From positions 124,001-188,000 of the forward strand of contig CAVKGV010000004.1 in the NCBI GenBank assembly GCA_963656065.1: 64,000 nt of DNA, given 5' to 3'. The notes beneath the pieces were generated by a model. It made no database searches and was not told where the DNA came from. It was given only the letters and a program-made list of their open reading frames with translations. The stretch is from Hallerella sp963656065 (GTDB lineage Bacteria; Fibrobacterota; Fibrobacteria; Fibrobacterales; Fibrobacteraceae). Numbering within the stretch: the first letter of the stretch is position 1; the number at the start of each line of letters is the position of its first letter. The position numbers and the translations under genes were made by a program. This document shows positions 50,763 to 58,016 of the stretch, piece after piece.

Positions 50763-52031
50763 TTACTGAACTTTTGTGCAAGTGCTTTTGTGTTCAAGAA
50801 TCGCCCTGCGCAAGAGGTCCAGCGCTTTAAAGACGCTTTTTTCCCGGATTTGTCCACGGTTTCCCGAAAAATTTTCACAAAACGCGAAAGTTTTTTCCGG
50901 AGTGGCCAGTCCAATCCAGACAAGTCCGACCGGTTTTTCGGGCGTTCCTCCGTCCGGTCCGGCGATTCCCGTCGTGGAAAGAGCCCAGTCCGAGCGGTAA
51001 ATCCTTTTTGCCCCTTCGGCCATGGCGAGTGCCGTTTCGCGGCTGACCGCGGTGTAGGCGTCGAGGGTCGCTTGCGGAACGTTGAGGATGTCCCGCTTGG
51101 CTTCGTCCCGGTAGGTGCAGGCTCCGCCCGTGAAAAAGCGGCTCGCTCCGGGGAGGTTCACGATTTCGCTCGCGATCATTCCGCCTGTGCAGGATTCCGC
51201 CGTGGCGAGCGTTTCCCCATTCCCTACGAGAAGCTCTGCGACGGTTTCTGTCAAGTTTTTTCCGTCGGTGGAGATGACGCTCAGCGGTTCGTCCAGGGCG
51301 CAAAGAAGCTCTTTTTCGAGAGTCTCCAAAATCTCGGGCGATTCCTTGGTGTAGGTGCGGAAGACGATGCCGTCCTTTTCGGGCAGGCTCGACCAGGAAA
51401 CGCCTTTCGGAAAGTGGACGCAATCAAAGCGCTTTGCCATGTCGGATTCGAAAATTCCCGAAATCCGGAGTTCGCGAAAAAAGGTCGGCGAGACGTTTTT
51501 CGCTTTCAGGAACGGCTCGATGTGACGCGTAAACATCGTCATCGCTTCGGACGGGACGCCGGGAACGGCGAACAGCGTGACCGAGTTTTTTGTCAGGCGG
51601 AAGCCCGGTGCGCTTCCCACGGGATTGTCGAGGACTTCGGACGTCCGCGGAAAGAACGCCTGGATGTTGTTTGTATCGGAGTATTGCAGTCCGCGTCGTT
51701 CGATGAAAGCCTTGATTTGCGGAATCCATTCTGCTCGAAATTCGAGCGGTTCCCCGAGCGTGTCCGCGACGAGCTCTCGCGTCTTGTCGTCTGCAGTCGG
51801 GCCAAGGCCTCCGCCGAGAATCACGGTGTGCACGCCCGCCTTTAAAATCATTTCCCAGGTTTCTTTCCAGACTCCCGCATCGTCGGGGAGGGTGATTTCG
51901 TAGGCGACTTCAAAGCCCATGTCGCGCAGGCGTCCCGCCATCTGGTGGGCGTTGGTGTTGAGCGTGAAGCCTTGGGTGAGTTCCGTGCCGAGGTTCACGA
52001 TGGCGACTTTGTTTTCGTTTTCCGTTTTCAT
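50763..52031 (-). CDS. cinA: CinA family protein (nicotinamide-nucleotide amidase / ADP-ribose pyrophosphatase type)
   Basis: A 422-residue CinA. The N-terminal MoCF/COG1058-like domain has VNLGTELTQGFTLNTNAHQM and LGGGLGPTADDKTRELVADT. The C-terminal CinA domain has LATAESCTGGMIASEIVN, TYRDEAKRDILNV and STTGIAGPDGGTPEKPVGLV, the NMN deamidase part. It salvages NAD by-products. The cinA-recA order is widespread in bacteria. AGGA 6 nt before ATG 52031 selects this start over one 17 codons upstream. Confidence 0.94.
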   Translation of the reverse strand: MKTENENKVAIVNLGTELTQGFTLNTNAHQMAGRLRDMGFEVAYEITLPDDAGVWKETWEMILKAGVHTVILGGGLGPTADDKTRELVADTLGEPLEFRAEWIPQIKAFIERRGLQYSDTNNIQAFFPRTSEVLDNPVGSAPGFRLTKNSVTLFAVPGVPSEAMTMFTRHIEPFLKAKNVSPTFFRELRISGIFESDMAKRFDCVHFPKGVSWSSLPEKDGIVFRTYTKESPEILETLEKELLCALDEPLSVISTDGKNLTETVAELLVGNGETLATAESCTGGMIASEIVNLPGASRFFTGGACTYRDEAKRDILNVPQATLDAYTAVSRETALAMAEGAKRIYRSDWALSTTGIAGPDGGTPEKPVGLVWIGLATPEKTFAFCENFSGNRGQIREKSVFKALDLLRRAILEHKSTCTKVQ

Positions 52032-52047
52032 TTCGTTTCCTTGACCG

Positions 52048-52055
52048 CTAAGATA
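52048..52055 (-). promoter_or_regulatory. -7 promoter element of cinA
   Basis: TATCTTAG on the minus strand, 16 nt before the ATG. Confidence 0.35.
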
Positions 52056-52149
52056 GCAATGTGGTTTGACATTTTTTGTCAAGTCCTGTCAATTTCCGTT
52101 TTTTGCAAAATTTGCCGTCAAAAATAGATTTTCTCCGGTAGCATTTTGT

Positions 52150-52158
52150 TATAATTTG
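52150..52158 (+). promoter_or_regulatory. -7 promoter element of the DUF5683-like gene, leaderless geometry
   Basis: TATAATTTG ends 5 nt before the ATG at 52164. The spacing between TA and TTTG is 3 nt here rather than 2. Confidence 0.45.
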
Positions 52159-52163
52159 TGCCG

Positions 52164-53123
52164 ATGCGTTTTCCGTTTTCGCTTTTTCCCGTCATTTTGG
52201 CGCTCGCCTTCGCCTTTTCGCGAGCCGATGCGGAACAGATTGCGGAAAAGGGGAAGACGGGAGTTCCCGGAATCGATTCGCTCCCGACATACGAATGGGA
52301 CGTCGAAACGTCGCATCATTCGCTTCCGCTGACGCTGCTTTTCGGGGTCTTTCCCGGCGGGGGACAATATTACACGGGGCACTATATCCGCGGCGGATTC
52401 ATCACGGCGATTGAACTCGGGCTCGCCTACGAAGTGTTCGTCAACAAGCGTTCCCAGAAGAATCGGCGCTTTCGCCAGGCCCGGGAATACCAGGATTCCG
52501 TGCTGGTCTATTCCCGCAAGATGCTCCGGAACCACGACAGTCTTTCGTATTACCAGTCGAAGCGTAACCAGTTTGCGGAGCGTATCCGTTCGTTCAGCGA
52601 CCATAAAATCGAGGAAGAGGACCTTCGGAAGTCGGAACTCGCCTGGATGCTCGGCATCCACCTTTACAGCCTTTTCGACGCCTTTGGAATATGGAAGAAC
52701 AACCAGGGGCACAGCGTGGAAAACCGCCCGGTGAAAGGCGCCCTCTTGCGCGCGCTTGTTCCGGGCTGGGGGCAAATTTACAACGACGAATACGGAAAGG
52801 CCGGGCTTGTCTATATGGGAATGTTCGGCGCCTCGGTCAGTATCTATTCCAGGCAGAATGTCATCAACTATTATCTGGGACGCAAGCACGCCTTGGAAAA
52901 GGAAGATCCGAAAAGCGACGATCTCGACGGCATCAATGAGCAGATTCTCTATTTTCGGAAAAACCGCAACCAGTATATCTGGGGAATTGTGTTAATTTAT
53001 CTGTATTCCATCGGCGACGCCGTTGTCGATGCGATGATGAGCGATTTTGACAGCCCGCTCCATTTTGTGTTCGGGCCGGATTTCCGCGGGGGACTGGAAG
53101 CGGCGCTTACGCTTGATTTTTGA
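52164..53123 (+). CDS. DUF5683-like membrane-associated protein
   Basis: A 319-residue protein with a signal peptide MRFPFSLFPVILALAFAFSR. Two related hydrophobic modules each contain a Pro-Gly-x-Gly-Gln-Tyr/Ile-Tyr motif: FGVFPGGGQYYTGHYIRGG and ALVPGWGQIYNDEYGKAGLV. These are the signature of the DUF5683 family common in FCB bacteria, whose function is unknown. Between them is a charged helical region (RFRQAREYQDSVLVYSRKML). It is probably in the envelope. A GTG two codons upstream is less likely because the promoter box fits ATG 52164. Confidence 0.72.
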   Translation: MRFPFSLFPVILALAFAFSRADAEQIAEKGKTGVPGIDSLPTYEWDVETSHHSLPLTLLFGVFPGGGQYYTGHYIRGGFITAIELGLAYEVFVNKRSQKNRRFRQAREYQDSVLVYSRKMLRNHDSLSYYQSKRNQFAERIRSFSDHKIEEEDLRKSELAWMLGIHLYSLFDAFGIWKNNQGHSVENRPVKGALLRALVPGWGQIYNDEYGKAGLVYMGMFGASVSIYSRQNVINYYLGRKHALEKEDPKSDDLDGINEQILYFRKNRNQYIWGIVLIYLYSIGDAVVDAMMSDFDSPLHFVFGPDFRGGLEAALTLDF

Positions 53124-53130
53124 GGAGGAT

Positions 53131-53219
53131 GGCCTACCCGGCCGGGGGGCAAGGTAGGGGGACCTTTCCGAGTTGCGAAGGCCAAGGTCCCCCTTCCTTG
53201 CAACCACCCCCTGGGCCAC
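53131..53219. repeat. Large intergenic inverted repeat
   Basis: Arms at 53150-53166 and 53184-53200 match in 16 of 17 positions (CAAGGTAGGGGGACCTT). GC-rich flanks (ACCCGGCCGGGGGG and CCACCCCCTGGGCC) extend the hairpin. It starts 8 nt after the DUF5683-like stop. Confidence 0.75.
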
Positions 53220-53221
53220 GC

Positions 53222-53400
53222 TGTCCGATGTCATTCCCGTGCCCGTCCGCCGCGGCGGACACAGACCGGGGAATCGCATTTCATACGGAGATTGCCGGGT
53301 CGAACCCGGCAATGACAGGTTAGCGAGCTTGCCGAGCTAAGCCCGACAATGACACGTTACATTTCGCTGTCATTCCCTTGTTTGACAAGGGAATCCCTTT
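53222..53400. repeat. Cluster of GTCATTCC-type intergenic repeats
   Basis: At least three elements: GTCATTCCC...GGGGAATC (53230-53275), GATTGCCGGGT/ACCCGGCAATGAC (53290-53316) and GTCATTCCCTTG/CAAGGGAATCCC (53369-53397). Each can form a hairpin. A related element is at 30.0 kb. No gene is seen between 53124 and 53512. Confidence 0.7.
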
Positions 53401-53512
53401 TCAGTAGGACGCCCCACTTCCCGCGTCCCTTGTCCCATTCCTCAAAAATCTTGGGCTCGGATAAAATTAAAAAAAATTCGACTGATGTGTGCTTTCTTTG
53501 TAAAAAATGATG

Positions 53513-53520
53513 TATATTTG
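53513..53520 (+). promoter_or_regulatory. -7 promoter element heading the RiPP-region operon, leaderless geometry
   Basis: TATATTTG, a perfect match, ends 5 nt before the ATG at 53526. Confidence 0.6.
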
Positions 53521-53525
53521 AGACG

Positions 53526-53771
53526 ATGATTCGTGTAATAGATATTTTGAATCGAACCGACCGCAACAAATGCGGTAAAAGTAAGGACTTTGTGATTCAA
53601 AATGGTCTGCTTGGCGTAAATATTGCTGGGGGGGGGGCTGCTTATCTGTGCAGTGCTCCATGCCCGGCTTGGACATTTTTAACAACATTTCCCTGTAAAA
53701 TTCTCGATTTTTTCCGTCAAGACGACGACCGCTGGTACGGTTGCCGGTGTTTGAGCGTGAATGGAGCATGA
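53526..53771 (+). CDS. Cys-rich small protein with an internal G10 tract
   Basis: An 81-residue frame starting MIRVIDILNRTDRNKCGKSK. The ATG sits 5 nt after a perfect promoter box, so the start is well supported. Ten Gs in a row (53628-53637) encode Gly-Gly-Gly. With 10 Gs the frame runs to a stop that overlaps the next gene's ATGs. With 11 Gs it would end CLSVQCSMPGLDIFNNISL, and with 9 it would end LLICAVLHARLGHF. The tract could be a contingency locus or a sequencing artefact. The current reading has six Cys after residue 40. I do not recognise a family. It could be a remnant, a peptide substrate or a leader for the amidohydrolase. Confidence 0.5.
   Translation: MIRVIDILNRTDRNKCGKSKDFVIQNGLLGVNIAGGGAAYLCSAPCPAWTFLTTFPCKILDFFRQDDDRWYGCRCLSVNGA
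53628..53637 (+). repeat. G10 homopolymer
   Basis: Ten consecutive Gs inside an ORF whose three frames are each open for at least 14 codons beyond the tract. Such runs slip during replication. Confidence 0.85.
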
Positions 53772-53773
53772 TG

Positions 53774-54517
53774 ATGCTGTTTGATATTCACGTTCACATG
53801 GGTCAATACTTTGACGATTACTATACGCCACCCAGGGTTTTGCGCGCGTTAAAGTGTGCGGGAATAACCCATTTTGCTTACTCCAGTACTTCCAATGTGG
53901 TGACGGATGATCCGGCGTTTATGCGGGAGGAACGCGAAACCATGCATGAACTTTCTGATGGGCGTGCCGTTGCGCTTCTTTGGGTGACCCATTCCATGTT
54001 GCGAAAATCTCGGGATTTGTCCTTGTATCTCGATGACGGAATCCGTGGGTTGAAAGTTCACGGCGGTTCCGAGAAATGGTTGCCGAACGGGAAGTCGCTT
54101 GCCCGAGTTTTTGATATAGCCAAGGAGAGAAATTTGGCGGTGATGCTCCATACGGGCGAGAAAGACGAATGTTTTGCGGGAATGTATGAGTCGATTATCA
54201 AAAAGTATCCGCAAGTCAAGGTGATTTTGGCTCACGGACGTCCACTTGTCTCGACGATGGATGTTTTGCGGAGTTGTCCGAACGCTTTTGTCGATACGGC
54301 TTTTATGCCGCATGAACATTTGCGGGTTCTTCTTCAAGAAGGATTTGCCGATCGGGTTTTGTTTGGGACGGATGCGCCTATTCCGGGACGAACGCTTCGC
54401 AGTTCTTTGCCTAGATATTTGCGAATGCTAATCGAAAGGAGCGAGAAAATTGCTCAAAATCACTGGAATAAAATTTCATGGAAAAGTTCACGGCGAGTGT
54501 TAAACATAAACAATTAA
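53774..54517 (+). CDS. Amidohydrolase family 2-like metal hydrolase
   Basis: A 247-residue TIM-barrel hydrolase. The metal-binding start is LFDIHVHMGQYF (HxH). RGLKVHGGSEKW, LHTGEKDECF, VILAHGRP and VLFGTDAPIPGRTL follow, giving the later His and the final Asp ligand. This order matches the Amidohydro_2 superfamily. The substrate is unknown. Three ATGs lie in tandem (53768, 53771, 53774); GGAG 7 nt before the third favours it. The stop of the upstream G10 ORF overlaps this start, so expression may be coupled to the tract length. Confidence 0.75.
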   Translation: MLFDIHVHMGQYFDDYYTPPRVLRALKCAGITHFAYSSTSNVVTDDPAFMREERETMHELSDGRAVALLWVTHSMLRKSRDLSLYLDDGIRGLKVHGGSEKWLPNGKSLARVFDIAKERNLAVMLHTGEKDECFAGMYESIIKKYPQVKVILAHGRPLVSTMDVLRSCPNAFVDTAFMPHEHLRVLLQEGFADRVLFGTDAPIPGRTLRSSLPRYLRMLIERSEKIAQNHWNKISWKSSRRVLNINN

Positions 54518-54527
54518 GGAAAATTCA

Positions 54528-54764
54528 ATGAGCTGGAAGAGATGTTTAGAAGCTTCTTTTGGAATGGAAGACCATATGTTTGCCTGGCATCCGTCCGACA
54601 AGGCGAAGGCTAGAGAGGCTTTTTGCGAGGCTGTAGATGAGAAAGTGGATTTTGATGAATTTGTCGAGGCCGCAAAAGCTTTCTTGACGGAAAAAGGCTG
54701 TTCGCAAGAACACATCCAAAAAGAAATAAAGAAGGTCAAGGAACTGAAATCTTACTTTGATTAA
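54528..54764 (+). CDS. Small acidic helical protein of unknown function
   Basis: A 78-residue protein, MSWKRCLEASFGMEDHMFAW at the start, then charged helices (EKVDFDEFVEAAKAFLTEKG, QKEIKKVKELKSYFD). It has three Cys. A ribosome site AAGGAAAATT lies before the ATG. Its place between the amidohydrolase and the 42-residue peptide suggests it belongs to the peptide system, but I see no known domain. Confidence 0.6.
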   Translation: MSWKRCLEASFGMEDHMFAWHPSDKAKAREAFCEAVDEKVDFDEFVEAAKAFLTEKGCSQEHIQKEIKKVKELKSYFD

Positions 54765-54839
54765 CCCGCATATCCGATTGCTGCAGCGGATATGTGGAAA
54801 ACAAAACGCAGCAAGAACATTTAACCGAATGAGGTTATT

Positions 54840-54968
54840 ATGAAAAAGTACAAGAAGCCGCAGCTCGTGGCGAAGAACAAACCGACCGGCAGCTTTGCCG
54901 CTGGTTGCCCGGCAAAGACTAGAGCTACACCAGGGGCGACTTGCGTGAGCTGTGAAATAGCAAGGTAA
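54840..54968 (+). CDS. Probable RiPP precursor peptide (42 aa)
   Basis: A short gene, with GAGG 5 nt before its ATG. The product starts MKKYKKPQLVAKNKPTGSFA and ends AGCPAKTRATPGATCVSCEI plus AR. The N-terminal half is basic and helical-looking, like a leader. The C-terminal part holds three Cys (C23, C35, C38, the last two as CxxC) with many small residues and Thr, like a core. It is followed by a hairpin and then, two small genes later, by a radical SAM/SPASM protein with a PqqD-like N-terminal domain. That is the standard layout of a radical-SAM RiPP cluster. Modification type (thioether or other) is unknown. Confidence 0.7.
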   Translation: MKKYKKPQLVAKNKPTGSFAAGCPAKTRATPGATCVSCEIAR

Positions 54969-54971
54969 ATA

Positions 54972-55011
54972 AAAATGGAAGTTTGTGGGAAACACCATGA
55001 ATTTCCATTTT
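54972..55011 (+). terminator. Hairpin after the precursor gene (likely partial terminator)
   Basis: The 9-bp stem AAAATGGAA/TTCCATTTT encloses a smaller GTTT/AAAC hairpin. Only a weak T run follows (TTTTATC), so read-through into the maturase genes is likely. Confidence 0.55.
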
Positions 55012-55042
55012 ATCACAATTTTTAATTAACAAAGGATAGAAA

Positions 55043-55324
55043 ATGAACGATAAACTTTTTTCTCTTGAATGGTATTTTTCCACATTCGTGATGGAAGTCT
55101 ATAAAAAAATGAATTTGAAAACACAGGAACCATGGCTTACTCCAAATGAAATGTACCAGCAAATAGAATGCGAAGATTCTGTTTTGTATGAAAAAATTCA
55201 AAAATTTTTTGACCTGTATAAAATATGGTATTATGATTTTATTGATACTCAAAAAAGAAATGACGCTGTGAGTCAACGGAAAACAATTGTGAAATATTTG
55301 AAAAAATACGAGGTGAAAGAATAA
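55043..55324 (+). CDS. Small protein of unknown function in RiPP cluster
   Basis: A 93-residue, AT-rich gene. The product (MNDKLFSLEWYFSTFVMEVY start, KYLKKYEVKE end) is rich in Lys, Tyr, Phe and predicted helices, with one Cys and no membrane span. AAGGATAG lies 6 nt before the ATG. It overlaps the next gene by one nucleotide, so the two are coupled. No family is recognised. Confidence 0.6.
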   Translation: MNDKLFSLEWYFSTFVMEVYKKMNLKTQEPWLTPNEMYQQIECEDSVLYEKIQKFFDLYKIWYYDFIDTQKRNDAVSQRKTIVKYLKKYEVKE

Positions 55325-55659
55325 TGGAAATGTTGTCTATTTTGCTGTCAATTGCTGCAATTGTTATAACTATTTATATGGCAAGGAAAACAATAAAAAT
55401 ACAATTTCTTTTGACCTGTTTCCTTGAATGTATGGAAATTGGAAGGTTAAAAAATGGCAATTTAGCGGAATACGAACAACGAAGGGATGCTTTATTGGAT
55501 AAAGTTAATGCTTTGGGAAAAGAGTTCTCAAAAATTGTTGAAGAATATAAGCAAAAACAAAATGGACCTGATTGTTTAAATACGGATTCTATTTTGAAAA
55601 AGTTGGATAATCAATTGACGGAAGAAATTAAAAAGTATTCAAAATACATCAAGGTCTAA
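55324..55659 (+). CDS. Small membrane-anchored coiled-coil protein in RiPP cluster
   Basis: A 111-residue protein with one N-terminal membrane span (MLSILLSIAAIVITIYMARK), then a charged helical part (AEYEQRRDALLDKVNALGKE, EEIKKYSKYIKV) that could form a coiled coil. It overlaps the upstream gene by 1 nt and ends 2 nt before the radical SAM gene. A role in anchoring or exporting the product is possible but not shown. Confidence 0.6.
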   Translation: MEMLSILLSIAAIVITIYMARKTIKIQFLLTCFLECMEIGRLKNGNLAEYEQRRDALLDKVNALGKEFSKIVEEYKQKQNGPDCLNTDSILKKLDNQLTEEIKKYSKYIKV

Positions 55660-55661
55660 TC

Positions 55662-57107
55662 ATGCCCTTCTACCGCCTATCCCGTGATTCCTTTGTCCGT
55701 TCCATCGGTGAATTTGGCTATATCTATAGCCAGCTTACCAAGCACGACCGCACCTATACCGATTCCGGGCGCGTTTTCTTGAATACACTTTCTCGGGAGC
55801 CGCAGAGCCTTGAAGCGCTAGTCGCAAAAGCTTGCGCCGAGTTCGACGGGGCGACTTCACAGGATATCCAGGAAGATTTCAAGGAAATGATGGATTCCTT
55901 GGTTGCTGACAGCTACTTGGTTTCTGGCGAAACGGCGGAAGAATGTGCTTCTAAGGATACGCATTTCAGTTATGCGGAAAATCCCAAGACTTCGTTCACG
56001 TACAATGCCATGCAGAATCCCGATGACGACAAGAAGTACAAGGATTCGCAGGAGTACCTGTTTGATGAGTATGTGAAAAAGCCTGCCATTCACGCTTGCC
56101 AGATTGAAGTGAATAACAACTGCAATGAACGTTGTATCCACTGCTATATTCCGCATGAGCTGAAAAACGACCGGATGCCGTACGAATTATTGGCTAATGT
56201 CATGGAGCAACTTCACGAGGCGGGAACACTGGATTTGTCGCTTTCCGGTGGTGAATTTTTCTGCCATCCCGATGCGGAAAAGATTTTGCGCAAGGCCCGC
56301 GAACTGGATTTTTCCATCAGTATTCTCTCCAACATCACGTTGCTCACACCGCACATGATTGATGTGTTGAAAGAGGTGAATCCCGGACTGGTTCAGACTT
56401 CGCTATATAGCGTTTATCCCGAAGAGCACGACCATATCACGCAACTCAAAGGAAGCTGTGAAAAGACCAAGGCGTCTATCGAGGCTTTGATTGCGGCAAA
56501 CATTCCGGTGCAAATCAGCTGTCCTGTCATGCATTCGAATTACAAGTCCTATAAAAAGGTGCTTGAATACGCCCATGAACGGAATTGCAAGGCGCAAACG
56601 GACTTCATCATGATGGCTCGTTTTGACTTCACGACGGACAACCTGGCGGAACGCTTGACGATGGCGGAAACGGAAGAATTGCTAAGGGATATTGTCAAGT
56701 TTGACCAGGATTACATCGGTTATGTGGATGAAACCCCTGTACCACAACCTTCTCGCGAAGAATGGGGCAAACAGGCTTTCTGCGGCGTGGGACTGGACAA
56801 TATGTGCATTGCTGCCAACGGAATCGTTTATCCGTGTAGCGGTTGGCAGGGAATGCCTTGCGGTAATGTGCGGGAACAGCCCATCAAGGATATTTGGGAA
56901 AAATCTCCACAGCTGAACAAATTGCGCAAGCTGACCAAGTCGGTGATTCCGCAATGCTACGACTGCGAAGATCGCCAGTACTGTGCGCCTTGCCTGGTTC
57001 GCAACTTCAACGAAAGCGGTGGCGACTATACCAAGGTGGCAAAGCATTTCTGCGCTGCCTCGCACTTGAACCGAGTGATTGTCGAGGGCGCGAGAAAGAA
57101 GCCGTAA
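55662..57107 (+). CDS. Radical SAM/SPASM peptide maturase with PqqD-like domain
   Basis: A 481-residue enzyme. Residues ~1-90 look like a PqqD/RRE winged helix that grips the leader peptide (FGYIYSQLTKHDRTYTDSGR, then DIQEDFKEMMDSLVADSYLV). The radical SAM motif is C154, C158 and C161 in NNNCNERCIHCY. LSLSGGEFFCHPDAEKIL is the SAM-binding GGE region. The C-terminal SPASM domain carries extra Fe-S Cys: C374, C382, C392, ~C400, then CYDCEDRQYCAPC and HFC. It most likely modifies the 42-residue peptide upstream. From memory it recalls a rSAM/peptide pair named 'FibroRumin' in Fibrobacter and Ruminococcus, which I cannot check here. Confidence 0.9.
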   Translation: MPFYRLSRDSFVRSIGEFGYIYSQLTKHDRTYTDSGRVFLNTLSREPQSLEALVAKACAEFDGATSQDIQEDFKEMMDSLVADSYLVSGETAEECASKDTHFSYAENPKTSFTYNAMQNPDDDKKYKDSQEYLFDEYVKKPAIHACQIEVNNNCNERCIHCYIPHELKNDRMPYELLANVMEQLHEAGTLDLSLSGGEFFCHPDAEKILRKARELDFSISILSNITLLTPHMIDVLKEVNPGLVQTSLYSVYPEEHDHITQLKGSCEKTKASIEALIAANIPVQISCPVMHSNYKSYKKVLEYAHERNCKAQTDFIMMARFDFTTDNLAERLTMAETEELLRDIVKFDQDYIGYVDETPVPQPSREEWGKQAFCGVGLDNMCIAANGIVYPCSGWQGMPCGNVREQPIKDIWEKSPQLNKLRKLTKSVIPQCYDCEDRQYCAPCLVRNFNESGGDYTKVAKHFCAASHLNRVIVEGARKKP

Positions 57108-57162
57108 TTAACCGAAACATCAACTAATGGGAAAAACAAACCTGAAAACATAGGGAATAACG

Positions 57163-57957
57163 ATGAGCAACAAAACAGTAATAGCCAAAGACAATAAACA
57201 TTTAGAAAAGCTCATTCGCGAGACTATCGAAAAGGAAGGTTGCGAATGTGACCTGAACTTTATTGATGTTTCGAATGTGACGGATATGAGTGGCATGTTT
57301 TCCTACTCCGAATTTAACGGAGACATATCCAAATGGAACGTTTCGAACGTGACGGATATGAGTGGCATGTTTGACAACTCCGATTTCAACGGAGATATTT
57401 CCAAATGGAACGTGTCTAACGTGACCAGTATGATTAGCATGTTTAACAATTCCGAATTCAAAGGCGACATATCCGATTGGGATGTATCGAAAGTGACGAT
57501 TATGTGCACGATGTTTAAAAACTCTCGTTTCAACGGAGATATTTCCAAATGGAATGTATCGAACGTGTGCGACATGACCGAGATGTTTTACAACTCTCGT
57601 TTCAATGGAGACATTTCCAAATGGAACGTGTCAAACGTGGCGGAGATGGGCGGGATGTTTTCCAATTCCCGATTCAACGGAGATATTTCCAAATGGAACG
57701 TATCGAATGTGACGATTATGAGCGAGATGTTTAAAGATTCTCGTTTCAATGGTGACATTTCCAAGTGGAATGTATCAAGCGTATCGGTTATGTGGGGCAT
57801 GTTTAGCGGCTCCCAATTCAACGGTGACATTTCCGAATGGAACGTGTCGAATGTGATGGATATGCAAGATATGTTTGCCGAATCCAAATTCAAAGGAGAC
57901 ATTTCCAAATGGAATTTGCACGGGATTAATGTCAAGGACTTGGGATTAGATAAATAA
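57163..57957 (+). CDS. DUF285/BspA-type repeat protein, cytoplasmic form
   Basis: A 264-residue protein. A header of ~45 residues (KDNKHLEKLIRETIEKEGCE, then FIDVSNVTDMSGMF) is followed by nine 24-residue repeats of the type FNGDISKWNVSNVTDMSGMF. This is the bacterial surface-protein 26-residue-like repeat (DUF285, leucine-rich-repeat-like). There is no signal peptide, so it is likely intracellular, unlike BspA. The repeats should make a solenoid for binding. It lies 55 nt after the radical SAM gene on the same strand. Confidence 0.88.
   Translation: MSNKTVIAKDNKHLEKLIRETIEKEGCECDLNFIDVSNVTDMSGMFSYSEFNGDISKWNVSNVTDMSGMFDNSDFNGDISKWNVSNVTSMISMFNNSEFKGDISDWDVSKVTIMCTMFKNSRFNGDISKWNVSNVCDMTEMFYNSRFNGDISKWNVSNVAEMGGMFSNSRFNGDISKWNVSNVTIMSEMFKDSRFNGDISKWNVSSVSVMWGMFSGSQFNGDISEWNVSNVMDMQDMFAESKFKGDISKWNLHGINVKDLGLDK
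57312..57950 (+). repeat. Nine tandem 72-bp units (DUF285 repeats)
   Basis: Units start at 57312, 57384, 57456, 57528, 57600, 57672, 57744, 57816 and 57888. The spacing is exactly 72 bp throughout. Neighbouring units share long identical stretches. Confidence 0.9.
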
Positions 57958-58016
57958 CGCAGATTCTTGTCCGAAAGAAAAACGATTAACGAAAAATTAT
58001 TAGAAAAGGAGCTATT

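Noticed and set aside
54546..55016. A 156-codon minus-strand frame over the precursor peptide
   Set aside because: Antisense to the well-spaced small genes; Phe/Leu/Cys-rich without a ribosome site.
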